DNA of 64,000 nt from Bifidobacterium callimiconis (GTDB lineage: Bacteria > Actinomycetota > Actinomycetes > Actinomycetales > Bifidobacteriaceae): contig NZ_QXGJ01000002.1 in the NCBI RefSeq assembly GCF_003952005.1, forward strand, positions 282,299 to 346,298, given 5' to 3'. Below, in pieces: positions 44,632-54,242 of this stretch (positions within the stretch are counted from its first letter, which is position 1; each line of letters begins with the position of its first letter). A program made the translations under genes and the position numbers. The notes below the pieces were generated by a model. The model was not told the DNA's origin. It ran no database searches and was given only the letters and a program-made list of their open reading frames with translations.

Positions 44632-45522
44632 TTATTTCAACGAAAACAGGTAGCGGGGCCGACCGGTGAGATCATCGCCGGTACGGGCCTCGCTGAATCC
44701 GTGGGCCAACGCATAGTCGCGTAGGGCCTCACCCTGGCTGATGTCGTGTTCCATCACCAGCGCTCCCCCGTCGCGCAGCAATGTCGCCGCGCGGTCGATG
44801 ATGCGCTCGGGAATGCGTAGTCCGTCCGCTGAGCCGCCGTATAGGGCGAGGTCAGGGTCATGATCGCGCACTTCGGGTTGTTCGGGAATTTCGGATTCGG
44901 GCACGTACGGGGGGTTCGTGATCACCAGATCAGCGGTGCCATCGAGATCGCGCAGCGTCTCGGGGGCCGTCGCATCGCCGAGAATCAGGTGGTACCGTTC
45001 CCCCACGCCGGGGAATTCGGATGCGATCTTCCTGCGGTTCCGATCGGTCCACGCGTATGTGGTTTCGCTGAGTTCGACCGCCCACACCTCGCTCGCAGGC
45101 ATCTCGCTCACCACGGACAGGCCGATGATGCCGCTGCCCGCGCACAGATCCACCACCCGCGGGGCGCGAATGTCGTTGTCGGTCAGCCAGTCCAGTCCGG
45201 TCTGCACCACGATCTCGGTTTCCGGACGCGGAATGAACACGCCTGGGCCGACCTCCACCTCGAGGTAGCGGAACGGCGCGGTGCCGACGATGTATTGCAG
45301 CGGCTCGCGTGCGGCACGGCGGGCGATCATCGCATCGTATGCGGCGGGGGCAAACGATTCCGGCAGGTCGCGTCCCATGAGCGTGAGCATGTCGATGTCA
45401 CGCGGTTCGATTCCGGCCGCGTGCGCCAGCAGCAGTTTCGCGTCGTGCTCGGGGGTGTCCACGCCGGCGGCTCGCAGGGTCACGGCTGCGGAATGCAGCA
45501 GCTGCGCAATGGTGTCCGGCAT
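44632..45522 (-). CDS. prmC: Release factor glutamine methyltransferase
   Basis: 296 residues. Methylates the GGQ glutamine of release factors. N-terminal helical domain, AdoMet loop VDLCAGSGIIGL, catalytic NPPYVPE. Gene lies downstream of prfA in the same direction, the usual pairing. RBS GAGAGGGG. Confidence 0.96.
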   Translation of the reverse strand: MPDTIAQLLHSAAVTLRAAGVDTPEHDAKLLLAHAAGIEPRDIDMLTLMGRDLPESFAPAAYDAMIARRAAREPLQYIVGTAPFRYLEVEVGPGVFIPRPETEIVVQTGLDWLTDNDIRAPRVVDLCAGSGIIGLSVVSEMPASEVWAVELSETTYAWTDRNRRKIASEFPGVGERYHLILGDATAPETLRDLDGTADLVITNPPYVPESEIPEQPEVRDHDPDLALYGGSADGLRIPERIIDRAATLLRDGGALVMEHDISQGEALRDYALAHGFSEARTGDDLTGRPRYLFSLK

Positions 45523-45577
45523 GGAATCCCCTCTCTTTCCCTAGTGTGATCGCACTAACGTGGCTGATACGTGGGCG

Positions 45578-45628
45578 TGGCTCCCCTCAGTCACCTATGG
45601 TGACAGCTCCCCTCAGTGAGGGGAGCCA
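45578..45628. repeat. REP-like GC-rich hairpin element
   Basis: TGGCTCCCCTCAG, a CACC/GGTG mini-hairpin, then CTCCCCTCAGTGAGGGGAG. Same family as 27746 and others; sits between prfA and prmC. Confidence 0.65.
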
Positions 45629-45641
45629 ATGCGATTGGGGT

Positions 45642-46733
45642 TTACTGCTTGTCGGCCTGGGCGAGGCGGGCTGCCTCGTCTGCCTGGATGTCGGAGTCGA
45701 TCACGGCCTGCAGATCACCGTCAAGCACCTGGTCGAGGTTGTACGCCTTGTAGTTGGTGCGATGGTCGACGATGCGGTTCTCCGGGAAGTTGTACGTACG
45801 GATACGCTCCGAACGGTCGAGCGAACGGACCTGGGAGTGACGCATGTCTGCGGCCTCGGCAGCCTCCTGCTCGTGCTTCATGGCGAGCAGTCGGGACTTG
45901 AGCACACGCAGCGCGGCCGCACGATTCTGAATCTGCGACTTCTCGTCCTGCATGCTCACCACGATGCCGGTGGGGATATGCGTCATGCGCACGGCGGAGT
46001 ACGTGGTGTTCACGGACTGACCGCCAGGGCCGGAACTCATGAAGATATCGATCTTCAGATCCTTCGGATCGATCTCGATCTCGTCGTCATCGTCGTCGGC
46101 CTCGGGGAAGACGATCACGCCGGCGGCGGACGTCTGGATACGACCCTGCGATTCGGTGACGGGAATGCGCTGCACGCGGTGCACGCCGCCCTCATACTTG
46201 AGCGACGCCCACACGCCGTCTGCAGGAGCCACGGTGCCCTTAGCACGGATGGCGATCTGCACATCCTTGACGCCGCCGAGCTCGGTACCGTTCTGGCTCT
46301 GGATCTCGCACGACCAGCCACGACGTTCCGCGTATCGCGTGTACATACGCAGCAGGTCTCCGGCGAACAGCGCGGCCTCCTCGCCGCCGGCGCCGGCCTT
46401 GATCTCCATGATCGTGTCACGGGCGTCGTCGGGATCGCGCGGGATCAACGCGGTGCGCAGCTTCTCACGCGCTTCCGGCAGTTCGGCTTCCAGACGCTTC
46501 GCCTCGTCGGCGAAGTCGGGGTCTTCGGACGCCATCTCCTTGGCGGCCTCATAGTCGTCGTTGAGCGTCCTGTAACGCTGGTAAGCGGAAACGATCACGC
46601 TCAGCTCGGCATGACGACGACCGAGCTTACGCATCTTCTCGGGGTTCGACGCCACCTCGGGCTGGCTCATTTCCTGTTCGATCTTGTGGTATTCGTCAAC
46701 CGCGGTCTTCGCCGCCGGGAATTCTTCCGCCAT
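45642..46733 (-). CDS. prfA: Peptide chain release factor 1
   Basis: 363 residues. GGQ catalytic motif ([12 protein letters not shown]) and the PxT-type stop recognition region near R-S-x-V (MTHIPTGI / RYAERRGW context). Normal length. Upstream of prmC, the enzyme that modifies it. Confidence 0.97.
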   Translation of the reverse strand: MAEEFPAAKTAVDEYHKIEQEMSQPEVASNPEKMRKLGRRHAELSVIVSAYQRYRTLNDDYEAAKEMASEDPDFADEAKRLEAELPEAREKLRTALIPRDPDDARDTIMEIKAGAGGEEAALFAGDLLRMYTRYAERRGWSCEIQSQNGTELGGVKDVQIAIRAKGTVAPADGVWASLKYEGGVHRVQRIPVTESQGRIQTSAAGVIVFPEADDDDDEIEIDPKDLKIDIFMSSGPGGQSVNTTYSAVRMTHIPTGIVVSMQDEKSQIQNRAAALRVLKSRLLAMKHEQEAAEAADMRHSQVRSLDRSERIRTYNFPENRIVDHRTNYKAYNLDQVLDGDLQAVIDSDIQADEAARLAQADKQ

Positions 46734-46804
46734 GTTCGCTTTCCGTTCTCTTTGCAGACCTTACCGTGCACGGATCCGCTGTGCACAACCTCGTTCAAGC
46801 ATAC

Positions 46805-46857
46805 AAAAACGCCAGCCCCGCGGCCGGACCGCGAGGGTCCGAAACGGGACTGGCGTT
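46805..46857 (-). terminator. Intrinsic terminator of rpmE
   Basis: Minus strand ACGCCAGTCCCG pairs with CGGGGCTGGCGT, followed by a T-run (46809-46805). It separates rpmE from prfA. Confidence 0.8.
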
Positions 46858-46867
46858 GTAACGTCTG

Positions 46868-47080
46868 CTACTTGGCCTTCTTGCCGTAACGACGCTCGAA
46901 GCGAGCCACGCGACCGCCGGTGTCCAGAATCTTCTGCTTGCCGGTGTAGAACGGGTGGCACTTAGCGCACACGTCGGCCGTGATGTGGCCGGAGGTGATG
47001 GTCGAACGGGTCACGAAGGTGTTGCCGCACGAGCACACGACCTCGGTGGGCACGTATTCGGGATGAATACCCTGCTGCAT
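46868..47080 (-). CDS. rpmE: 50S ribosomal protein L31
   Basis: 70 residues. Zinc-binding C+ form: CSCG and [17 protein letters not shown] upstream of ATG. Confidence 0.97.
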   Translation of the reverse strand: MQQGIHPEYVPTEVVCSCGNTFVTRSTITSGHITADVCAKCHPFYTGKQKILDTGGRVARFERRYGKKAK

Positions 47081-47276
47081 GATTACTCCTAGGATCTATT
47101 TCAGGACCGGGTCGTCATGCCCCAATGGCATAACGTGAACCGGAACCTATGGGATTATACGCGCCGGTCTGGATTACAGCAAGCCAGGTTGCGCGGAATC
47201 ATGACAACCCTCCGTCAAGCCGCGACATACCCGCCGGACCGCGCGAATTACGCAAATACGACATAAGGCAGACACG
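47081..47276. other. Promoter region of rpmE
   Basis: No gene. Shadow frames only. Confidence 0.5.
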
Positions 47277-47314
47277 AAAAACGCCTCGACAGGGATTCGA
47301 ACCCCGTCGAGACG
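47277..47314 (-). terminator. Intrinsic terminator with a tRNA T-arm-like hairpin
   Basis: Minus strand CGTCTCGAC-GGGG-TTCGAAT-CCC-TGTCGAGGCG followed by five Ts (47281-47277). The inner GGGTTCGAATCCC equals a canonical T-arm. It is 90 bp past the aminotransferase stop. No anticodon or D-arm precedes it, so it is a terminator, perhaps derived from a tRNA 3' end. Confidence 0.65.
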
Positions 47315-47404
47315 CTGCAATTCTCATTAACCCAGCCCGAAACGTCGGAGAGAGGATTGTTTACGACGCTTCAAGCAAGTCCTGTCATGTTATTGCCCAG
47401 TTGT

Positions 47405-48778
47405 TCAGTCCGCGAGGTCGTGGGCCATTTCCTCGAAGGCGGCGAGATAGGTGTCGCAGGCCTTCTCGTCATGGGCGACGGACAGAGTCCATTCCTCCTC
47501 GCGACCGGGGGCCATGTAGACGCCGCGGTTGGCCTGATACAGCCATGCAAGCTGGTTGAGGGCGGCGTTCTGGCCCTTGCGGAAGCTCACGTAGTCGGTG
47601 ATCTTGTGCGGGGAGAACGTGACGCAGCCCTTGGCGCCGAAACCCTGGGCGTAGCCGGGGAAGTCGTACTTCCTGATGATCGCACTGCAACCGTCCATCA
47701 GACGCTGGTTCATGCGGTCGAGATGCTCGTAGGCCGCGGGGGTGAGGACCTTTTCGAGGCTGGCGCGCGCGGCGGCCATGGACAGCGGGTTGCCGGAGAA
47801 GGTGCCGACCTGGTAGACGGAGCCATCCTCGACCACGCTCATGACCTCGTCGCTGCCACCGATGGCACCGGAGGGCAGACCGCCGGCCAGCGACTTGGCG
47901 ATGGTGACCATGTCGGGGGTCACGCCGAAGAGCTTGGTGGCACCGCCAGGGCCAACGGTCAGGCCGGTCTTGACCTCGTCGAAGATCAGCACGATGCCAT
48001 GCTTCTTGGTCACCTCGCGCACGCCCTCAAGGTAGCCGGGTTCCGGCGGCACGATCGACATGTTCATCAGGCAGGCCTCCATGATGAGGCAAGCGGGGGC
48101 CTCGCCGGCGGCCTCCATCTCCTCGATGCGGTGCTCGAGCGCGTCGAGATCGTTGAACGGCACCGGAACGGTCAGTTCGACGGTGGCCTTCGGGATGCCC
48201 GCGCCGTACGGCAGGGACTTCAGGTGGTAGCGGTCGCCGATGTTGTTGTAGTCCTCGGAGATGGAGATCATCACGGCGTCGTGGTGGCCGTGGTAGGAGC
48301 CGAAGATCTTCATGATGTGGTCGCGGTGCGTGTAGGCGCGGGCGATGCGGATGGCGTCCATGGTGGATTCGGAGCCGGAATTGTTGAAGCGCCACTTCGG
48401 CAGACCGAAACGCTCGGTCAGCTCCTCGGCCACCACCACGTCGTCCCAGTCGGGCATGGCGAAGTGGGAGCCCTTGGAGAAGCGGTCGTTGACTGCCTCG
48501 GCGATGATCGGATTGGCGTGGCCCTGCAGCATGGCGCCGAAACCGTTGTTGAAGTCGTAGTATTCGTTGCCGTCGACGTCCCACATCTTAGCGCCCTGGC
48601 CGCGATCCACGTAAATCGGCCACGGATCGCGCAGCTGGTAAGAGGAGGCGACGCCGTTGCACAGGTGCTTGCGAGCGCGGTCGTACATCTCATGGGACTT
48701 GCCGAGCTTGGCGTTGAGCTTTTCACCTTCCTTCTCGGTGAGTTCCTTGATTCGGGCTTCATCGATCGTCGTTGTCAT
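47405..48778 (-). CDS. Class III aminotransferase (glutamate-1-semialdehyde aminomutase-like)
   Basis: 457 residues from ATG 48776-48778 (AAAGGAG upstream). PLP enzyme: SGSESTMDAIRIAR phosphate-binding segment, FDEVKTG, and the Schiff-base Lys in TIAKSLAGGLP. Closest in layout to HemL, but the N-terminus and length differ from classical HemL, and no other haem synthesis gene is nearby. Neighbouring polyamine transport and agmatine genes make an amine or amino-acid role more plausible. Substrate unassigned. Confidence 0.8.
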   Translation of the reverse strand: MTTTIDEARIKELTEKEGEKLNAKLGKSHEMYDRARKHLCNGVASSYQLRDPWPIYVDRGQGAKMWDVDGNEYYDFNNGFGAMLQGHANPIIAEAVNDRFSKGSHFAMPDWDDVVVAEELTERFGLPKWRFNNSGSESTMDAIRIARAYTHRDHIMKIFGSYHGHHDAVMISISEDYNNIGDRYHLKSLPYGAGIPKATVELTVPVPFNDLDALEHRIEEMEAAGEAPACLIMEACLMNMSIVPPEPGYLEGVREVTKKHGIVLIFDEVKTGLTVGPGGATKLFGVTPDMVTIAKSLAGGLPSGAIGGSDEVMSVVEDGSVYQVGTFSGNPLSMAAARASLEKVLTPAAYEHLDRMNQRLMDGCSAIIRKYDFPGYAQGFGAKGCVTFSPHKITDYVSFRKGQNAALNQLAWLYQANRGVYMAPGREEEWTLSVAHDEKACDTYLAAFEEMAHDLAD

Positions 48779-48893
48779 AGCCAACTCCTTTACTGCGTTT
48801 TCCCTAATGCTTACAGCAAACCACCTATTTATTTCGCAGTTATTAACAGATTTATCTATGATTTACATAGGTCAATAGTTGGGTAGATAACAG

Positions 48894-48922
48894 AAAACCT
48901 CCCGATCGATGCGACCGGGAGG
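48894..48922 (-). terminator. Intrinsic terminator downstream of the REP cluster
   Basis: Minus strand CCTCCCG and CGGGAGG stem followed by TTTT (48897-48894). Confidence 0.7.
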
Positions 48923-49026
48923 CCTGACGGCATGGGGAATGAGGGCTGGAGAGGGCATATAGGCGGAGATGAAATCAGCAAATATGGAATCGCCTGCGGC
49001 AATGCAATGGTTCGTTTTCGCTGGAG

Positions 49027-49198
49027 CGAAAACGGCCGCCTGCGGCGGGTCACCTCATCAGTCGGCTGCGCCGACAGCTTCCCCTCAAGGGGAAGCCGGC
49101 TCTTACCTATACGGGCAAATAGCGATATGCCGCCTTCCCCTTGAGGGGAAGGTGTCCGGCCATGCCGGACGGATGAGGTGACCCGCCGCAGGCGGAAT
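49027..49198. repeat. REP-like element, long compound form
   Basis: Outer stem CGCCTGCGGCGGGTCACCTCAT (given as CGCCTGCGGCGGG + TCACCTCAT, from 49037) pairs with ATGAGGTGACCCGCCGCAGGCG (ends 49193). Inside are a CGGCTGCGCCG hairpin, CTTCCCCTCAAGGGGAAG, a second CTTCCCCTTGAGGGGAAG and a GTCCGGCCATGCCGGAC hairpin. Largest member of the family, in the potD to aminotransferase gap. Confidence 0.7.
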
Positions 49199-49380
49199 CG
49201 TCGTTCGCGCACGCGAACGACACAACACCGCATCACCGCAGGCGATTCCACGTCACGCAACGACCGATACCATCCAATTCCGCACCATTTCAATAACGTT
49301 CACCCGCCATGCCCCGCACACAACGACGACGGGCGGCGCGGTCTCTCGGCACACGTCGCCCGTCGTCATTCACGCATCGT

Positions 49381-50586
49381 TCAGCTGCGGAAGTCCTCGA
49401 ACATCATGGTGTAATTGTCGTTGAGCTTGTTGGAGCAGCGCTTCTCCAGGATCGCATGCTTGAGCTCGTCGGCGGACGGCACGATCACGTTCTTGTCGCG
49501 CATGTCCTCAGGCAGCAGATCGTCGCCGCCGTTGAGCACGCTGCCGGCGCCGGCGTTCCGCTCCACCGCTGTCTTGTTCTGCGGGTCGAGCATCCAGTTG
49601 ATGAACGTCTTGGCCTGGTCGATGTTCTTCGCGCCGCGCGAGATCGCCACGTTGTCGACGAACTTGTTCGCGCCGTCGGACGGGAACACGAACCGCAGAT
49701 CGGGATTGCTCGTCATGGCCTGATAGGCGTCATAACTCCACGCCATGCCGACCTTCTGCTCACCGGACGCCAGTCGGTCGGCCACGCCCTCCGAACTGAG
49801 CACGCCCACCTTGGACTTATAGGACTGCAGCAGATCACTCGCATCCTGATAATCCTGCGGTTTGGTGGCGCACTGGTCACTGCCCACGGCACGCAGCGCG
49901 GCGTTGACGATCTCAATCTGATCGTTGAGCAGCTGCGTCTTGCCCCACGACGCCTTGGGATGGAAGAAATCCTTCCACGACGTCGGCGCATCGGACTCGG
50001 GAATCGACTTGGCATCGTACACGATGCCCGTGTAGCTCACGATGTACGGGATGGAGTACTGCATCTTGCTGTCGTAGTAAGGATTGCGGAACTCCTGCTT
50101 GATGTTCTTCGCGTTGGGCAGCGAGTTCACGTCGAACTTCATGAGCAGCCCCTCGTATTTGAGCTGTTCGACCATGTAGTCGCTGGGCATCACGATGTCG
50201 TAGCCCTCGCCACCGGTGGACTGCAGCTTGGCCTCGAGCGCCTCGTTGCTGTCGAACGTGTCGACGCTCAGCGTGATGCCGGTGTCCTTTTCGAACGCCT
50301 TGATCACACTGTCGGGCATATAGCCGGCCCACGTATAGATGTGCAGCTCGCCGCCCGTGGCCTCATGATACGGGCCGGTGGCCTCGGCGGTGCCGCCGCT
50401 GACGGACACGTCGCTCACGCCGCCGGAGCAGCCGGCCAGGCCGAACACCAGTCCGGAGCATAGCGCCGCTGCGAGAATCTTCATGCAGGATCGTACGATC
50501 TTCGAAATTCGCAACGTCGTTCGCGACGCCTTTCGCAGCGCCTGCGGACGATCGTCATTCACGTCATTCATATATACGTTCATCAT
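49381..50586 (-). CDS. potD: Polyamine ABC transporter substrate-binding lipoprotein
   Basis: 401 residues. Lipobox FGLAGC with Cys53 after an unusually long basic N-region; the ATG at 50584-50586 has GGGGAGGGG upstream. The body (LHIYTWAGYMPDSVIKAFEKD...) is the PotD/PotF fold that binds spermidine or putrescine. Last gene of potABCD. Confidence 0.93.
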   Translation of the reverse strand: MMNVYMNDVNDDRPQALRKASRTTLRISKIVRSCMKILAAALCSGLVFGLAGCSGGVSDVSVSGGTAEATGPYHEATGGELHIYTWAGYMPDSVIKAFEKDTGITLSVDTFDSNEALEAKLQSTGGEGYDIVMPSDYMVEQLKYEGLLMKFDVNSLPNAKNIKQEFRNPYYDSKMQYSIPYIVSYTGIVYDAKSIPESDAPTSWKDFFHPKASWGKTQLLNDQIEIVNAALRAVGSDQCATKPQDYQDASDLLQSYKSKVGVLSSEGVADRLASGEQKVGMAWSYDAYQAMTSNPDLRFVFPSDGANKFVDNVAISRGAKNIDQAKTFINWMLDPQNKTAVERNAGAGSVLNGGDDLLPEDMRDKNVIVPSADELKHAILEKRCSNKLNDNYTMMFEDFRS

Positions 50587-50598
50587 GATTCCCCTCCC

Positions 50599-51570
50599 CT
50601 ACTTGCTCTTGCGGTTCGTCAGCACCGTGGACGTGACCGTGATGATGATCGCCAGCAGCAGCAACAGCGTGGCGACCACGTTGATGCTCGGGTTCACGCC
50701 CTTGCGGATCAGCGAGAAGATGTAGATCGGCAGCGTGGTGGTGCCGGCGGTGGTGAGGAAGTTGGAGATCATGAAGTCGTCCATGGAGACCACGAACGCC
50801 ATCAGCGCGCCGGAGATCACGCCGGGGGTGAGCAGCGGCAGCGTCACGCGGATCACGGTGGTGAAGCCGGACGCGCCCAGATCCTCGGCGGCCTCGAAGC
50901 ATGCGCGGTCGAGCGTCTGCAGTCTGGCTCGGATCGGCATGACCACGAACGGAATGCAGAACGTAGTGTGCGCCAATACCAGCGGCACGTAGCCGGGCGC
51001 CATGCCGATCAGTCGGATGAACGCCATGGTGGCGACGCCGAGCACGATTTCGGGAATCAGCATGGACGCGTTGATCAGCGCAGTGGCGATCGCCGAACCG
51101 GCGCGGGACATGTGGTCGATGGCCAGCACGTAGAGCACGCCGAGCAGTGTGGACAGCGCGGTGGCGATCGCCGCGACGATCAGCGACGTTTCGGTGGCCT
51201 TGATGATCGCGCCGTTGGTGAACACCTCGCCGTACCAGCGGAACGAGAAGCCCTCCCACAGCAGTGCCTGACGGCCGCCGTTGAACGAGAAGAACACGAC
51301 GATCAGCATCGGCACATACAGGAACGCGAGCACGAACACACTGAGGAATCCGACCGCGGGGAAGCGCTTCAGCGTATTGTCGCGATTGCCGGATCGACGG
51401 GTGCTCAGCGGCCGGTCGGGTTTCTTGTCCTCCAGCCATTCCGGCATCTGTGCGCCATCATCGCCGCTGGCGGCACGCTCGGCCTGGGTCTTGGCGACCA
51501 GCGCGCCGAACTCCTCGCTGTCGGAGTACTTCACGGCCTTGGGATCGACATCATCATGCAGCATGCTCAT
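50599..51570 (-). CDS. potC: Polyamine ABC transporter permease PotC
   Basis: 323 residues from ATG 51568-51570, which overlaps the potB stop (ATGA). Six membrane helices and the EAA loop (FEAAEDLGASGFTTVIRVTLPLL). The N-terminal 65 residues are a hydrophilic extension not usual for PotC. Confidence 0.93.
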   Translation of the reverse strand: MSMLHDDVDPKAVKYSDSEEFGALVAKTQAERAASGDDGAQMPEWLEDKKPDRPLSTRRSGNRDNTLKRFPAVGFLSVFVLAFLYVPMLIVVFFSFNGGRQALLWEGFSFRWYGEVFTNGAIIKATETSLIVAAIATALSTLLGVLYVLAIDHMSRAGSAIATALINASMLIPEIVLGVATMAFIRLIGMAPGYVPLVLAHTTFCIPFVVMPIRARLQTLDRACFEAAEDLGASGFTTVIRVTLPLLTPGVISGALMAFVVSMDDFMISNFLTTAGTTTLPIYIFSLIRKGVNPSINVVATLLLLLAIIITVTSTVLTNRKSK

Positions 51571-52628
51571 AGCGTCATACCCGCCTTTCGAGAGGCCCTG
51601 CCGCCGAGCGCGGTCGCCAGGAACGCGCCGAGCAGGGTGATGGCCAGAATCACAGTGGACAGGGCCGCGCCGAACGGCCAGTTGCGCGCCTCGGCGAACT
51701 GCGAGGCGATGAGGTTGCCCACCATGAGCACGCGTCCGCCGCCGAGCAGCACGGGCTGCACGTAGGATCCGAACGCGGGGATGAAGCACAGGGCCACGCC
51801 GCTCATCACGCCCGGCATGGCGGCGCGCAGGATCACGCGGCGCATCACCGTGAGCTTGCGAGCACCCAGATCGTAGGCCGCTTCGACGAGACGGAAATCG
51901 AAGCCGGACAATGCGGAGTACATAGGCAGGATGGCAAACGGCAGGAACGTGTAGATCAGGCCGATCACCGAGGCGAACGACGTGTAGAGCAGCTGCTGCT
52001 TGCCAAGTCCCAGCAGATTGGCGGCCCAGTTGATCGGACCGTTCTCGTTGAGGATCAGCATCCAGGCATAGGTGCGGACCAGCAGGTTGGTCCAGAACGG
52101 GATGGTGACCAGCAGTACGAGGATCTGCTGCGTCTTGGCGCTTTTCATCGACATCCACAGGGCGATGGGGAACGCGAGCGCCACACACACGACGGTGGTG
52201 AGCAGCGCCTGCCAGAGGGAGGTGCCGAAGACTTCGAGGTAGCGGGTGTCGAAGAAGCGGTTGCCGAAGAAGTCGTGGCGGAAGAGGAGCTTTTCGTAGG
52301 CGTCGGTGGAGAACTGGAACTTCACGCCGCCGCCCATGTCGGGTCGGCTCATGAAGGAGAACGCCACGATCACGCACATGGGGCCGAGCGTGAACAGCAG
52401 GCCGATGATGATGGAGGGGACGGCGTAGGCGCGGTGCAGCAGGCCGGGTTTGACCTCGTGCGGGGAGCCGAACCAGTGCTGCCAGGCGGTTTCCTTGGGG
52501 GCAGAGGTCTTGGATGCGGTTGCGTTCTTGGATACGACTGTGGTCGTTTCGGCGGCGATCGTACCGGTCTTATCGTTGCCGATCGGCGGCTTGTCGCTCT
52601 TGATGTTGGGGTTCGTCGTGTTGCTCAT
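51567..52628 (-). CDS. potB: Polyamine ABC transporter permease PotB
   Basis: 353 residues. EAA loop (VEAAYDLGARKLTVMRRVILRAA). N-terminal 60 residues are a Thr/Lys-rich cytoplasmic tail. Its start overlaps the potA stop by one base and its stop overlaps the potC start. Confidence 0.93.
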   Translation of the reverse strand: MSNTTNPNIKSDKPPIGNDKTGTIAAETTTVVSKNATASKTSAPKETAWQHWFGSPHEVKPGLLHRAYAVPSIIIGLLFTLGPMCVIVAFSFMSRPDMGGGVKFQFSTDAYEKLLFRHDFFGNRFFDTRYLEVFGTSLWQALLTTVVCVALAFPIALWMSMKSAKTQQILVLLVTIPFWTNLLVRTYAWMLILNENGPINWAANLLGLGKQQLLYTSFASVIGLIYTFLPFAILPMYSALSGFDFRLVEAAYDLGARKLTVMRRVILRAAMPGVMSGVALCFIPAFGSYVQPVLLGGGRVLMVGNLIASQFAEARNWPFGAALSTVILAITLLGAFLATALGGRASRKAGMTL

Positions 52629-53749
52629 TATCGTTCCACCACCCTCATGTGTGCGGCCTCGACGTGCACGCTCACCGTGGCGCCCTGATAGAGCACGCTG
52701 GTGTCGAACGGCGGCGAGATTCGGACGAGCAGCAGGGTGCCGTCGGACAGGCGCACATGGCAGCGCACGTCGGCGCCCATGAACACGACGGTCTCTACGG
52801 TTCCCTGCAGGGCCGTGTCGTCGGGCGCGGCCAGTTCGATGCGTTCGGGGCGTACGGCGGCGCAGATCTCGGCGCCGTCGGGCAGGTTGGAAATGTCCTG
52901 CTTGACGTGGAACGGCACGCCTTCGACGGTGATCACGCCGTCGCCGCTCTTGACCGCGTCGAAGAAGTTGATGTCGCCGATGAAGTCGGCCACGAATCGG
53001 TTGGCCGGCTCGTTGTAGATCTGTTCGGGAGTGCCCACCTGTTCGGGGCGGCCCTTGGAGAAGACGGCGATGCGGTCGCCCATCGACAGGGCCTCCTCCT
53101 GATCGTGGGTGACGAAGATGAACGTGATGCCGGTCTCGCGCTGGATGCGCTTGAGTTCGACCTGCATCTGACGGCGCAGCTTGAAGTCGAGCGCGGAAAG
53201 GGATTCGTCGAGCAGCAGCACCTTGGGGCGCTTGGCGAGGGAACGGGCCAAGGCCACGCGCTGCTGCTGGCCGCCGGACATCTGATGAGGCTTGTGGCCG
53301 CCGAACTCGCCGAGGTGGACGAGGTCGAGCATCTCCTGCACGGTCTTGGCGATCTCGTCCTTGGGCTTCTTTTCCATTTCGAGGCCGAACGCCACGTTCT
53401 GCGCGACCGTCATGTGCGGGAACAGCGCGTAGCTTTGGAACACGGTGTTCACCGGACGCTCGTACGGCGGCAGCGGATCAATACGCTGATCGCCGAGGTA
53501 GATCTCGCCGGCGTCCAGGCTCTCCAGTCCGGCGATCGACCGCAGCAGCGTGGTCTTGCCGCAGCCGGACGGGCCAAGCAGGATGAAGAACTCCCCTTTG
53601 TGAATCGCCAGACTCACGTCGTCGATGGCATGCACTTCCTTGCCCTCGGCGGACGTGAACGTCTTCTTTGCATGATTGATCGTCAGACCGGATTCTCGCA
53701 GCTCGACCTCCGGGTCGCGAGCTACCACCACCTTCTGCGCAGCACTCAT
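52628..53749 (-). CDS. potA: Polyamine ABC transporter ATPase PotA
   Basis: 373 residues. Walker A GPSGCGKTT, signature MSGGQQQRVALARSL, Walker B LLLDESLSALD, switch VTHDQEEAL, and a TOBE domain at the C-terminus. First gene of the operon. Confidence 0.95.
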   Translation of the reverse strand: MSAAQKVVVARDPEVELRESGLTINHAKKTFTSAEGKEVHAIDDVSLAIHKGEFFILLGPSGCGKTTLLRSIAGLESLDAGEIYLGDQRIDPLPPYERPVNTVFQSYALFPHMTVAQNVAFGLEMEKKPKDEIAKTVQEMLDLVHLGEFGGHKPHQMSGGQQQRVALARSLAKRPKVLLLDESLSALDFKLRRQMQVELKRIQRETGITFIFVTHDQEEALSMGDRIAVFSKGRPEQVGTPEQIYNEPANRFVADFIGDINFFDAVKSGDGVITVEGVPFHVKQDISNLPDGAEICAAVRPERIELAAPDDTALQGTVETVVFMGADVRCHVRLSDGTLLLVRISPPFDTSVLYQGATVSVHVEAAHMRVVER

Positions 53750-54075
53750 CGCGCCTCCCCTTGTTGATTGTCACATCACAAAACCCAATACAAGGAGGAG
53801 GTGGTTTCAGTAAAGTAAACAGCATATTGCAACTGATTTCGTGGGTACACATACATAAAATTCGTAAAAGCGCATTCACATATCAGAATAGCAATGTGAT
53901 TCGCATCTGCAAATGCTTGTATTCCGCGTTTCCGTTCGGGATTCAGGGACCCTTTCGCAGCTTAGAACCGAATCGCGATTCGACCATAGGCCGACGATAT
54001 TATGCCGAGATAGCGGCAAGTCCATATTGTGAAATCGGGGCAGGAACGGCGCTTCGGCGTGGACGGAGATTCGCG
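53750..54075. promoter_or_regulatory. Promoter region of potABCD
   Basis: About 325 bp, AT-rich, no gene. Contains the perfect 14-bp palindrome CGAATCGCGATTCG (53969-53982), a possible operator. Confidence 0.45.
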
Positions 54076-54212
54076 GCATGGGAGGGAGGGAATCCCTCCC
54101 TCTGTCATGACGCCTGTCATGACATCTCCCTCCCTCGGAGGGAGAACTCGCCTTATTCCCACCGTGCTCCCTCCATGGGAGGGAGCTGGACGCCGAAGGC
54201 GGACTGAGGGGA
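54076..54212. repeat. REP-like element, compound
   Basis: GGGAGGGAGGGAATCCCTCCC hairpin-type sequence (split at 54090), a TGTCATGACG...TGTCATGACA pair, CTCCCTCCCTCGGAGGGAG and CTCCCTCCATGGGAGGGAG. Same family as the others. Confidence 0.65.
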
Positions 54213-54242
54213 GGGGTCCCGAGCACTACGCCGCTATCCGCA

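Noticed and set aside
47282..47314. tRNA gene suggested by GGTTCGAATCC
   Set aside because: No acceptor, D-arm or anticodon arm at the right distance. The hairpin followed by Ts fits a terminator.
47405..48778. Haem biosynthesis gene hemL
   Set aside because: Family resemblance only; no other haem gene nearby and the context is polyamine-related, so a general class III aminotransferase call is safer.
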